Shown piece after piece: positions 1-13,232 of a stretch of 64,000 bases of DNA (position 1 is its first letter; each line of letters starts with the position of its first letter). Below the pieces are notes generated by a model. It was not told the origin of the DNA and searched no databases. It saw only the letters and a list, made by a program, of their open reading frames with translations. The stretch is taken from NCBI GenBank assembly GCA_964017185.1, contig OZ024874.1:37114721-37178720 (forward strand), in the 5' to 3' direction. The DNA comes from Rugalucina vietnamica. Taxonomy: Eukaryota > Mollusca > Bivalvia > Lucinida > Lucinidae. The translations under genes and the position numbers were made by a program.

Positions 1-14
1 CTTCTTGATACTTT

Positions 15-806
15 TTAAACAGTCATCGCTCCATTAAATTCTTGTTCTGAATTTGGTGGTGGAGAATGTTCGCCATCAACATTTTGTAAATGCAGCTGAG
101 ACATTTCTCTATTGAAGTCTGTCGGCTTTGGTTTCGTGGGTCTGCTGATTGCAACGCCACTTTTTGAACCTTGCGTTAAATTTGTCTTCTGTCTTGGCCC
201 TAATGTTACGCATTTCGTTGAAAAGCACGTGTCCATTCTATCAAGTGATTTCTCGTTTATTTCATTACATTGTCCGCCGTTCACGTTTGGCAAACTCAAC
301 GGCACAAACTCCACCCTGGGGCTGTTATAATGGCTGCTGTGTACAGGCCCATTTACAGCTTGTTTATCTAACATATGGGGTTTGAGTGTCGATTTCTCCT
401 TTGTGGGTTGTGGTATGTGGTGAGTCAGTTTTGGAAAGGCTGTATTTGTCGGCTTTATAAAATCGAATTTGGTATTTTGTTTCATTATTTTCCTGATTGG
501 AAAATGTTTGTACCCTTTCTCAATATTCGGTTTTCCGTGGTTTATTGTCACTAGATCCACGTGGGTCCTTGGTGTTTCGATAGATTCGACAAAGTTGTTG
601 TTTCCTCTATTCTTATTGCCCATAAACGTGGTTGTATAGAAGGTCAACTCTCTTCCTTGGCGCTCCAACCTCTTAAGGTCAACTTTAGCGGACAGATGAC
701 TGGATAGGTCGGATACTTCCTGCTCTCGACATCGCTGGGAGATATCACTCAGAATTTGTTGGTGTTTCCCAAGTCGACGGCGCTCGAAACTTGCCGATAG
801 TTCCAT
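15..806 (-). CDS. Unrecognised exon-like ORF, possible terminal coding exon
   Basis: About 264 residues read on the minus strand from an ATG at 806-804 to a TAA at 17-15. I do not recognise a domain. The N-terminal third is charged and helix-prone (ERRRLGKHQQILSD, REQEVSDLSS, KRLERQ); the rest is low in hydrophobics and rich in Pro, Asn, Thr and Lys, as expected of a disordered region. There is no signal peptide or membrane segment. An in-frame TAG sits four codons upstream of the ATG, and the same bases form a good 3' splice site on the minus strand (pyrimidine-rich TTTCTGTTTAG ending at 815). A spliced exon starting at about 814 is therefore as likely as a single-exon start. It is the only long ORF here with no repeat or retrotransposon signature. 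It could still be spurious or part of an unknown repeat. Confidence 0.35.
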   Translation of the reverse strand: MELSASFERRRLGKHQQILSDISQRCREQEVSDLSSHLSAKVDLKRLERQGRELTFYTTTFMGNKNRGNNNFVESIETPRTHVDLVTINHGKPNIEKGYKHFPIRKIMKQNTKFDFIKPTNTAFPKLTHHIPQPTKEKSTLKPHMLDKQAVNGPVHSSHYNSPRVEFVPLSLPNVNGGQCNEINEKSLDRMDTCFSTKCVTLGPRQKTNLTQGSKSGVAISRPTKPKPTDFNREMSQLHLQNVDGEHSPPPNSEQEFNGAMTV

Positions 807-816
807 CACTGCGACC

Positions 817-1910
817 TAAACAGAAACAATTATAATGAGAGGTTTGTTTGTGCAAATAATGTGTAATGTGACTCTTTGTAAGAATTATAAAGGATGTTTT
901 GACAACTTGACATAATCTATAGTATCAACAGATGTTTCTATGTGAAAATGGTAAGCATCAAACATAAATTGCGGCGGACAGCGACCATCTTTGATTCAGA
1001 AATATTTCAATCGCTAGATTTGCGGAACGCGCCGATATTCCTTGCGATAACTTCATTCTGTGAACTCGCATTGTCATGATTTTTCTTAAGCAGCAAGCTG
1101 AGAACTTGCCTGTGGATTGGGTATCATTAATTCTTTATTTTCTGACCGACTGTCGGCGGTAGATCCATACTTTTCCGGGGGTAGGTTTCATGATCACGTT
1201 TTGTTCTTTGGCTATACATTTTGTAGGTTGTAAACGTTCGGCTAGATATTCGATATGACCCTTCAGGAATTTAAAAATGCACGTTCTAGTCATAGCGCCA
1301 TAGCGGAATTATTCTTTTACAGCTTTATTTGCAAAAAAAATCCAATTTTGCCTTCCATAGAAATCAATGCAAATTGCAGGTTGGTTTGAAGATGAAATAT
1401 GAATTTTTAGATTCTAAGTCGTTTATTCATTGAGAACGATCAGATTCAACATTCTATTCCTGTTTCATATTCAAAAATTGAGTTTTGCGGAGTGCAGAAG
1501 CAAAAAGGCAAACTCGTATTTAGTAAAAGTAGAGTTTTTCATATATGGCACATTGTGTCCTCCGTAGCACAAGGATAAAGTGTTGTGAATGTCCAAAGTT
1601 GGCCTGTCGCTAGGCCAAGGTATGAAATACACGTGATAAAACTTTCAGTAACGCCAGAAAATAGAAAAACGGATTTTTTCAAACATTTCCCAAGAGCTAA
1701 AAGTGTTCCCTAACTTATTTCCATGTGTATAGTTGGTGTGAGATACATATCTCGTGGTACTGTCACATACCAAACAGTCAGAAAATGAACAAGTAAGAAT
1801 AGAAGTTCAACTTGAACAGTGTAATTATCCGGTGCGGTGTTGAAAGTTGCCATTGATTGTGGCAACGGTGACTGAGAGATATATTTTCAGCGCAATTATT
1901 ATGTGCAAGT
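817..1910. other. AT-rich non-coding stretch
   Basis: No ORF, tandem repeat or recognisable mobile element seen. If the neighbouring ORF is an exon, this would be its upstream intron or flank. A short perfect hairpin (GTTGCCA / TGGCAAC) lies near 1847-1866. Confidence 0.4.
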
Positions 1911-2408
1911 CAGACTACACCATCACCTAAACTACCTCTCTGGCCTATTGCCATACACTACAGACTACACCATCACCTAAACTACCTCCCTGGCCTATTG
2001 CCATACACTACAGACTACACCATCACCTAAACTACCTCTCTGGCCTATTGCCATACACTACAGACTACACCATCACCTAAACTACCTCTCTGGCCTATTG
2101 CCATACACTACAGACTACACCATCACCTAAACTACCTCTCTGGCCTATTGCCATACACTACAGACTACACCATCACCTAAACTACCTCTCTGGCCTATTG
2201 CCATACACTACAGACTACACCATCACCTAAACTACCTCTCTGGCCTATTGCCATACACTACAGACTACACCATCACCTAAACTACCTCTCTGGCCTATTG
2301 CCATACACTACAGACTACACCATCACCTAAACTACCTCTCTGGCCTATTGCCATACGCTACAGACTACACCATCACCTAAACTACCTCTCTGGCCTATTG
2401 CCATACGC
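1911..2408. repeat. Minisatellite, 10 copies of a 50-bp unit
   Basis: Ten head-to-tail copies begin every 50 bases at 1911, 1961, 2011 and so on to 2361; each opens CAGACTACACCATCACCTAA. The copies are almost identical. Copy 2 has CTCCCTGG where the rest have CTCTCTGG, and copies 9 and 10 end CCATACGC instead of CCATACAC. The low divergence indicates recent expansion. The array abuts, at its right end, the palindromic repeat that starts near 2405. Confidence 0.95.
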
Positions 2409-2680
2409 CCGTGCAATATACATATTTTCCAGAAGCAAAAATTGAATAGTTCATTGGAAAGTTTTTGATTTTTTTTTTTTACATTTTCGCTCAAAACATA
2501 CATTGTGGGTACACGTTAGAAGTGCCTCACCGAGGCGGTTCTAACGAGCACCCACAATATATGTTTTGGATCAAAAATAAGAAAAAAATTTGTTTACCCC
2601 TGCAAACCCCAGTTTTTCTATATAAAATGGGATTTGAGGGGGCATGCCTTTCACGCACATGTTTTCCTGATGTTTAGTCA
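2405..2680. repeat. Interspersed repeat with an 80-bp palindrome (copy 1)
   Basis: The core at 2491-2570 folds on itself: CATTGTGGGTACACGTTAGA pairs with TCTAACGAGCACCCACAAT, and the flanks TCAAAACAT and ATGTTTTGGA also pair. The sequence on both sides (GCAATATACA...AAAAATTGAA before; CAAAAATAAGAAAAA and CCCCAGTTTT.CTATATAAA after) recurs at about 48745-49005 and, inverted, at 56350-56605 in the giant palindrome. That makes it a dispersed family. No TIR/TSD pair was clear; a MITE or foldback origin is inferred. Confidence 0.7.
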
Positions 2681-2920
2681 ACATGCCTCAATCTGAGCTG
2701 CCGTTTATACAATATTGAAAGTCAATGACGACACTCATATCATATATAAACTTAATATAAATTATTGTATGACTTTTTCATCATTTTTAATATTTTTCCT
2801 AAAAGACAATACAACTGCAGTGGCGACGCAAAAATCAGGTAAACTAGATACACTTAAGTGGAAACACGGCTATTTTCGATTTACACCTACAAAATAGTAT
2901 GTGACGAATTAATATAAAAT

Positions 2921-3154
2921 GAGCCGCCGCATGGGAAAACCAACAATCTGCATAGGCGAAAACAAAAGCGCAGATCAGCTTCGCAGTAACTGCGAAGCTG
3001 ATCAGCGCCTTTGTTTTCGCTACACGGATAGTACAATTCCTCTACTTTCTTAATCCAAAATTTCCAGCTTCTAACCATCTTCTGCGACTGTACATCCTGG
3101 TTTGTGTCGGACCTGGTCAGATCCCAAATTGTTGGTTTTCTTACGCACAGGCTC
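2921..3154. mobile_element. MITE-like element with GAGCC...GGCTC terminal inverted repeats
   Basis: The left end GAGCCGCCGCATGGGAAAAC(CAACAA) is inverted at the right end as (TTGTTG)GTTTTCTTACGCACAGGCTC. The flanks carry AAAT on both sides (2917-2920 and 3155-3158), a possible 4-bp target duplication. Inside is a strong hairpin, CAGATCAGCTTCGCAGT / ACTGCGAAGCTGATCAG. A related copy with the same GAGCCGCATCATGGGAAAAC end opens the left arm of the giant palindrome at about 47829, with its mirror near 57516. The 89- and 86-residue ORFs across it are incidental. Confidence 0.7.
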
Positions 3155-3159
3155 AAATA

Positions 3160-4315
3160 CTGATGATATGTAAGTTACCCTCTCTGGTGTTGGCAACCTA
3201 TGTCTGCCATCCCGATAGCGACTGAGGTATACCGGCATCATCCTGGTAGACTCCCGGTCTAGAGAGAAATGGGGAGGCGGGGGTGGAGAGCGATTCTCAT
3301 CGTAAAAGAGCTGAGACTGAAATAGCCGCATCGTCTGTACAAGTCACTGGAGTAGGGTTTTTTGCACCCCGTTGTATCGTTGTATCTTCTATGAAATAAA
3401 TTGCGCCGTTTTTCGCTGTCAACAAATTTTCATCCAGGAATCATGCAGACGAACACCATCGTTTGAATTTCCATTTTGCTGTTCATCGCATAAATGTCCA
3501 TTTTTATCCAAATTCTATTTTGACCTCCAGAGAATACAGACGTTTTTGTTAACAAACACTATCATGACTTTTTTTCATCGTGCCAAGTATCACATAATAA
3601 CACTTGAATAATGAAACACAATTTAAATAATGAAACACTATTCGCTATGTTATCTTCAACCATCTACACAAAAACTGTAATAGATAATGTTTATTGAACT
3701 TTAAGATTTGAAAATTAATTCTCTTCACAAACTATGCTATAAAGGAAAATCATAAAAGTACATTCAATTGTTTATAAATTTAAAATAACCAGTTAAAACA
3801 CTAGAAGTGTCAATTACGTAGACAAAATAACGAATTCAAATTCAATTTGTCTTATTTAAACTTTATCTCGAAGATCTCACAGACTACAATATATATATAA
3901 ACTTATAACAAAGTCTGTTAAGATACGTGGAGGGATTTATTTAAGTAGGGAATAATGCTTTTTAATCTATTATGGTAGCCTTCCAATGCCATAAGTATTT
4001 AATACACATGTAGTAGAAAGTAGCCGATAATGCCTGCGAGATGAAACGCTACATGTAATGTACGTAAGCTAACTCTTATAATCTTCCATTTAATACGAAA
4101 TATATCCATATGATACGAGCTTACTCCGAACCCCATATAGTTTTCAAAACATGAGTGGAACAACTATAACTAGTAGTACTAGCTAGTAACAGCGCAACAA
4201 TAAAAACTGCAAGCACCCACAAGGAAAGGAAAATGAACATTCACAAGTATGAAAGTACTATAATTCCTATAAAATTGGATGTGATGTGCTCATATTCTCA
4301 TGGAGATGTGTCCAT

Positions 4316-4317
<2 letters not shown>
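3160..4317. other. AT-rich non-coding stretch
   Basis: No supported gene or repeat. Short ORFs here have no domain and no conserved feature I can point to. Confidence 0.35.

Positions 4318-4366
<49 letters not shown>
4318..4366. repeat. (CT)n microsatellite
   Basis: About 24 uninterrupted CT dinucleotides. Confidence 0.98.
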
Positions 4367-4367
<1 letters not shown>

Positions 4368-5640
4368 AAATGTGCATTTGCCAGGGAGACACCAGCGGAA
4401 CTTGAGCCATTCATTATTCACGTCAGAGGAGACGCTATACTTGAGTTGACCTGAAGACATGGATTGTCGGTGCCATAGCTAGAAAGAAGATGATCATCAC
4501 ACATCGCCTGAAACAACCTTTGCTTGGTTTAAATACTACGTCAAACTGTCAAAACTTACAGTTGTTTTAATCAGGTTACGACGAACGAAAATAAGTTTGA
4601 TAACAAAAGGGATTAACGCTATATGTATATTTTGTATTTTCTCTCTAATAAAATTCCAATACGTACTTAATCAAATTCGGTTGTTGTACCTTAATCAGGT
4701 TTGCCAAAATCATTCTTTTCACAATGTAAGGGATCACATACAAGTCACAGATTAACATAATGGTCACATACAAGCCATAGATAAACCAGAGAGCTGGTTC
4801 CAACAGGAAAAATAATGGAATGTTTTGTGCAAACGGCAGTATTCGGCTCGGTTATGGGCGCCAGCAATATCGGATTTAATCTCAAGGCACTGTCACATAT
4901 GCTTTATGCGGTGCGATGGTGAAAGGTGTATTGGGCAAAGGGAGAACAAGTTGGCTTCTTTAAAAAGAAACCAATGAAAAGGTCAGCAGCCGTTTGTTAT
5001 AAGAGATTCCTTTTGCTCTAGATTTCAGTGTTGTTGATTCTCTGGTTTGTCATTAATTTCGATTCTCATACGTTTCAGTTTCGTTTCCTATACATGAATG
5101 GCGTTTCTTGTTATGAACGCTTGACCAGTGTGTGTATCTGTCACTCAAGGCATTGACCAAAATTTCTTATGTTATGGAATCAAAGCCAATACTAAAGGAA
5201 ACACGTTTACAATCAATATGTCGACGTGTAGAAAACCTTTTTGCAGTGCAGTCAATTTGTGTCAGAGTTCTGAATTTTGACCTGCAGCCACACTACCAGA
5301 AACAGACCCATGGGACCGATGTGATGGACTAAAAGTCAGCCATATAGAGTTCCTATAGTTTCTGTACCCCTCGTCAGGGTATCTACGATCTAAGCCTAGA
5401 TGCGCTATGATAAGCAGTCACCACGATCGAGACTGCTTGCTAGATTTATCCGCTTTTTGACGGGGAGTGTCAACAATGGATAAATTTAATTAATTGCCGT
5501 TAACTGTCTAGTCAGTATAGACGGGTTCACCAGTTTTATTAAGCGCTTTATGTGACAAAACGCGTAATTGAGAGAGAGCAGTCGATCATGGGTAAAATTT
5601 TCTTCATATTCAAAGTAAACACTGTGGAAAAGGTCCTGAG
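4367..5640. other. Non-coding stretch
   Basis: No gene or clear repeat seen. The stretch ends at a perfect hairpin, 5627-5652 (GGAAAAGGTCC-TGAG-GGACCTTTTCC), next to the following repeat. Confidence 0.35.
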
Positions 5641-5654
5641 GGACCTTTTCCAAT

Positions 5655-6290
5655 AAGAAGACCATTGGTCCTGATATCGCTCACCTGAGATTTGATCTTT
5701 AACATGATAAATGAATTTTGGCTAAGGTCATGTTGGTCAAGGTATAAAAAAATGACCTCGAATAATCAAATAATTTTATTAACACTGTAAACTGGCTGTA
5801 TCTACCAGTTTTTAGGTCACAGACTCCACATCGTTCAGGAACATCCAATGGTTTCATTTTTCCCATTGAAAAGAATATGTAACCGTATTTGACCCGTGTC
5901 ATTAAATAGGTCAAGGTCAATCCAAGGTTTATACAAACGATGATGGATCAGAGTTCCCAATGCTACATACCATATTTCATTGACATCAATACACCCGTTG
6001 CAGAAGAATTTTAAAAGGTTTTTACCATTTACCATATATGGGCATGGCGGTCATCTTGGTCATGTTTGGTTGAGTGGCAACAAGCACATTGTGGTTGTCA
6101 TAGCATCTAATTGTTGTACAGCAGTCACAATAAAATGGGACAACGTCAGAAAATGACCACATTTTATTGAGTGGAAACTAAGCATTGAAACAAACAAACA
6201 ATACATGATTCGAAGCCTCCATGTCAAATCGGATGCAAGATGACAAGGGTTTTGCATGTTGTGTTTGGGATCCAAACCTTACAAGGCCTG
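5655..6290 (-). mobile_element. TGACCTTGACC-family repeat, truncated, inverted
   Basis: The left edge GACCATTGGTCC...CGCTCACCTGAGAT is the reverse complement of the right edge of the element at 15797-17333 (ATCTCAGGTGAGCG...GGACCATTGGTCC), so this copy lies in the opposite orientation. The interior has the family marks: AGGTCAAGGTCAATCCAAGG, CCATATATGGGCATGGCGG and CATCTTGGTCATGT. The other end (TTAGCTCACCTGAG) is not present, so the copy is truncated near 6290. Short ORFs on its minus strand are repeat noise. Confidence 0.7.
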
Positions 6291-6338
6291 AAATAATGAA
6301 ATTAGGACGACGTTGACCTTTATAGTTTACGGCAAGAC

Positions 6339-6790
6339 CACCCTATAGATTCACTGTACACTGTAGAATCAGTGAAAGACACTGTACCAGTGATTGAACA
6401 CATTTTTTGGGCAAAATGTGTGAGATAATGGTAAGTATTTTGCATGTTTTTGTGTTATAACATTTGTTTCTGTGCCACAGTTTTCAGTTGATCACTTCGG
6501 TACATGTTCTTGTTTCATCGTATGGTCGACAAATCGCAAAAGGTGTTCGTGGGAGCATACGGGAGGCGTTCGTTTTGGACGAGAGTTGTAAAACTGTTAA
6601 AAGTCGCTGCATTTTCTCATCTAGTTTTAAAATCAAACAATTTTGAAAAAATAAAATACGCCCAAAAGAAAGAAATACTTCGGAACTTTCAATATAAGTT
6701 AACTTTTGCAGATCCGCTTCATTGATTCCGAAATTTCTTACAATAAAGGACTGTACGTTCGAATTTCAGTGAAAGGAACTACTGCCCCGG
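6339..6790. repeat. Repeat A, left copy
   Basis: About 450 bp beginning CACCCTATAGATTCACTGTA and ending near GGAACTACTGCC. It has an inverted partner, A', at 10400-10855. It contains the segment around GTCGACAAATCGCAAAAGG and AAGAAAGAAATACTTCGGAA, also present in A'. No coding function. The ORF seen in both copies (FLFHRMVDK...) is interrupted and compositionally ordinary. Confidence 0.8.
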
Positions 6791-6932
6791 TGAATGAGAG
6801 GTATTGTACGAAGTAAAAGCCTCACAGTGTTAGAGGTTCTGTACCCAGTGATAGGTACAGTCGTTCAAATTTTCGTTAATTAGGAAGTGAGCAATGCGGA
6901 CGAGGCACTTGAAAAATGTGTAAATGTGTATT

Positions 6933-7971
<1,039 letters not shown>

Positions 7972-7974
7972 CTT

Positions 7975-8457
7975 ACCTTATGTTGATAAACGATATATTT
8001 GAAAATGTTTTTAAATAATAATCAATTTTCTTTTCTAAACTTATTTTGATTCCCTAGATTAACACCACATTCTATGTTTAACTGTCTTCATGAGAGGTAT
8101 CCGGAAACAATATACTTGTCTAACAACAATCAATGCAGATGGAATCAATTAGCAAAAATTGTGATAAAACACCTATATTTGATTTGTTTGCATACAGTAA
8201 ATGAAGTGGTCATAACAGCTATTCTGGTGTGAACATTGTTCGGACAATGTCTTTTTTCACGAGTGGTCATAATAGCTACGCTAGTACGAGTATAGAACGC
8301 CAAAGCTGTCTGATGGTAAGGAATAAAAACATTTGATTCATCATCGTCATTATATCCTGCTCACATTTGATAATATGTTGTATAGTGTGCATTCTATAAT
8401 GAGAAAAGTCCATTATATGTTGGACCAGGTTTTTTATATTATGAAAATTTTCATTAT
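7975..8457. other. Non-coding spacer
   Basis: AT-rich and without a recognisable gene or repeat. It has no counterpart on the opposite side of the ATC satellite. Confidence 0.35.
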
Positions 8458-8522
<65 letters not shown>

Positions 8523-9775
8523 AATGATCGAACATCATCATCATCAACATCATCATCATCATCATCATCTTTCTCGATCATCATGATCGATCATCATCAA
8601 CATCGATCATCACCATGACGATCGATCATCATCATCATGATCGATCATCATCATGATCGATCATTAGGATGATCGATCATCATCGTCGATGACCATCATG
8701 ATCGATCATCATCATCATCGACCATCATCGATCACCATCATGATCGATCATCACCATGCTGATCGATCATCATCATCATGATCGATCATCATCATCATCA
8801 TAATCGGTCATCATGATGATCGAACATCATCATCATCATGATCGATCATCATGATCAATCACCATCACGATCGATCATGATGATCGATCATCATCATGAT
8901 CGATCATCATCACGCATCAAAATCACCATGCTGATCGATCATCATCATCATGATCGATCATCATCATCATAATCGATCATCATGATGATCGAACATCAAC
9001 ATCATGATCGATCATCATGATCAATCACCATCACTATCGATCATCATCATAATCGATCATCATCATCATCATCGTTCATCATCATAATCGATCATCATCA
9101 TCATCATGATCAATCATCATGATCGATCATCATCATGATCGATCATCATCATGATCGATCTTCATGATCGATCATCATAATCGATCATCACCATCATGAT
9201 CGCTTATCATCATAATTGGTCATTACCATCATCATCATCATCATGATCAATCATCATGATCGATCATTATGATCATCATAATCGATCATCATGATCGATC
9301 ATCGTCATGATCGATCATCATCATGATCGATCATCATGAGCGATCATGATGATGATGATCGATTATGATGATAATCGATCATGATGATGATGATCAATCA
9401 TCATGATCGATCATGATGATGATAATGATCGATCATGACGATGATCGATCATGATGATCGATCATGATGATGATGATCGATTATGATGCTCGATTGTGAT
9501 TGTGATCGATCATGATGATCGATCATCATGATTCTGATCGATCATGATGATGATGATCGATCATGATAATGATAATCGATGATAATGGTGATGATCGATA
9601 ATGATGATGATCGATGATGCTCGATCATCCTCATCATGATCGACAATAATGAACGATGATCAATCATGATGATGATGATGATAATGATCGATCATGATGA
9701 TGATCGATCGTCATGGTGATGATCGATGATGATGATGAACAATGATGATGATGGATGATGATAATGATGATTTTC

Positions 9776-9848
<73 letters not shown>

Positions 9849-9851
9849 TTC

Positions 9852-9926
<75 letters not shown>

Positions 9927-9955
9927 CAATATTGATGATGATAGATCATATTGAC

Positions 9956-10004
<49 letters not shown>

Positions 10005-10016
10005 TTGGTGATGGTG
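8458..10016. repeat. ATC / GATCGATC cryptic satellite with a strand switch
   Basis: The stretch begins with about 21 pure ATC triplets, then becomes a patchwork of TCATCATC runs broken by the palindromic hexamer ATCGAT (GATCGATC). Up to about 9335 the plus strand reads mainly CATCAT; from about 9340 to 10016 it reads mainly GATGAT, with pure runs at 9776-9848 and 9855-9925. The tract is therefore a loose inverted repeat centred near 9335. Ser-, Ile- and His-homopolymer ORFs here are artefacts. Confidence 0.95.
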
Positions 10017-10036
10017 ATAATCGATCATGATCATGA

Positions 10037-10165
<129 letters not shown>

Positions 10166-10399
10166 CACGAGCGTTATAGTACTTTTTTTCGCTAACTGTT
10201 TTTGCAGTAAATGGGGTTGACAAAATGCAAATGTAAATCGAGAAGATGTAATATACTAATATGGTTTACAAACTGACCAATTATTCCTAAATAAGGCATA
10301 TTTCTTCGCTTACAAGGCAATTTTACTCGCTAGCAGTTTCAATAACTTCGTACAGCCAATTGATATAACTGGGTACAAAAAAATGAATCGACCTCTCTT

Positions 10400-10855
10400 T
10401 GACTGGGCCAGTAGTTCCCTTCACTGAATTTTGAACGTACAGTCCTTTATGGTTAGAAATTTCGATATCGACGGAGCAGATCAGCATGCGCTTTCTTATA
10501 TTGAAAGTTCCGAAGTATTTCTTTCTTTTGGGCGTATTTAATTTTCTCAGAAATGTTTGATAGTAAAACTAGAGGAGAAAATGCAGCGACTTTAAACATT
10601 TTTACAACTCTTAACCAAAACGAATGCATCCTGTATGCTCCCACGAACACCTTTTGCGGTTTGTCGACCATACGATGAAACAAGAACATGTACCGAAGTG
10701 ATCAACTGAAAACTATGGCACAGAAACAAAACGGATAACACGAAAACATGCAAAATACTTACCACTATCTTGCATTTTTTGCCCCAAAAATGTGTTCAAT
10801 CACTGGTACAGTGTCTTTCACTGATTCTACGGTGTACAGTGAATCTATAGGGTGA
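10400..10855. repeat. Repeat A', inverted copy of A
   Basis: Reverse complement of 6339-6790 with scattered substitutions (for example CACCCTATAGATTCAC at the right end). It lies inside the B-B' interval, so the order on the plus strand is A, B, A'(inv), B'(inv) rather than a simple mirror. Confidence 0.8.
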
Positions 10856-10974
10856 AGACGTCTCTCCTAAAAGCTATTTTCGAGACTTTCGTGTGACTAG
10901 GTAATTCATATCTACACAATGTACATACATATGCACATCCATTATGTGTAGAACTAGTATAGGGTAAAAATGTA

Positions 10975-12047
<1,073 letters not shown>

Positions 12048-12049
12048 CT

Positions 12050-12420
12050 GAGATTTGAATACATCTATATACCTAGTTTAATTAAGAGTCCTCCGTCATT
12101 CACCATTGGTTATTATCTTTTTGCAAAATTTGTGGTTTTCCACGAATACAGCCCCGGTACGCTCGCCCTAGGGGTATCGAGCACTCTGTATTACATATCC
12201 TGTTAAAATGGCAACGGGGCGCATAATTTAAACAAATGATTGAGAAAATTCCAGTAGAGGTCGTTCCAATAAGTCGGGGCTTGTTCCAATTTGATTGAGA
12301 CCGTTCCCAGTTGACATCCACAGAGAAGCTCTTGTCTGATTCTCTTGTCCGCCATTTTGGTTCACTTGAAAAAAATCGTCAAATAATGTCAGGGAAGATC
12401 ATCTTTTAATTTTAGGTAAA
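12050..12420. other. Non-coding spacer
   Basis: No supported gene. The 73-residue minus ORF at 12100-12321 has no recognisable feature. Confidence 0.3.
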
Positions 12421-13232
12421 AGGTAAAAAAAAACCTTGACCTTAATCACACACCTTCATAAACTATATTAGTTTTCTGCATCTACCATGTTTCAGATGTA
12501 TGGCTGCAATAAATTCCATGGAACCATTGGTCTTGTAAACGCTTACCTGAGCCTAGTTGTCACTTTTTCCCATGTAAAAGTCTATGTTTCCAAAATTGAC
12601 CTTGTCGTAAAATATGTCAAGGTCATCCAAAACGCTACATACCAAGTTTCTCGAAAATCAGTCCTCTGGTTCTGGATAAGACTTTTGAGTGGTTTTACCA
12701 TATATATGGGCATGGTGGCCATCTTGGTCATGTGACCCCTGATTTCGTGATCAAACTTCCGTCCCATCTACCCATGGATGCTCCACATAACATTTCACTT
12801 TGATTGGCCAAGCGGTTTCAGAGTAGATCTTTGAAAAGTGTGTTTGGACCACAGACCTGCCAAGGTCAAGAGATGACCTTGATCTAGGTTAATCACATAC
12901 CTTCATCAACTCTATTAGTTGTTTGCATCTACCACTTTTCATGTCTCAGGCTGCAAAAGTTCTCAAACAATCCACAGTTTTCACTTTTTCCCATGTAAGA
13001 GCCTATTTTTCCAAAATAGACCTTGGCGTAAAATAGGTCAAGGTCATCCAAGGGTCATCATTTGATCAAACTATGATGGACTGGAGTCCCAAATGCTACT
13101 TTGATTGGCCAAGTGGTTCCAGAGAAGATCTTTGAAATTGTGGACGACGGACAGACGGACGACGGACGGACAAGGGACTGATTGGTATACTACATGCTCA
13201 CCTTGTGAGCCTTCGGCTCAGATGAGCTAAAA
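12420..13232 (-). mobile_element. TGACCTTGACC-family repeat, inverted copy
   Basis: The right end CTCACCTTGTGAGCC...CTCAGATGAGCTAA is the reverse complement of the left end of the 15797 element. Inside it is a GACGGACGGAC-rich tract (13143-13175) that mirrors the CGTCCGTCC tract of the plus copy. Reading leftward come TTTGATTGGCCAAG, AGGTCAAGGTCATCC (twice) and CCATATATATGGGCATGG. Two internal diverged units are visible (12430-12760 and 12800-13140). The left boundary is approximate. Confidence 0.7.

Noticed and set aside
1911..2408. Regular 50-bp periodicity resembling a CRISPR array
   Set aside because: The repeats are contiguous with no variable spacers, and the window is eukaryotic.
2887..3331. 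89- and 86-residue minus ORFs (CSENKGADQLRSYCEADLRF)
   Set aside because: They coincide with the GAGCC...GGCTC MITE. I have a loose impression that similar strings appear as spurious proteins in other marine invertebrates, consistent with a dispersed element rather than a gene.
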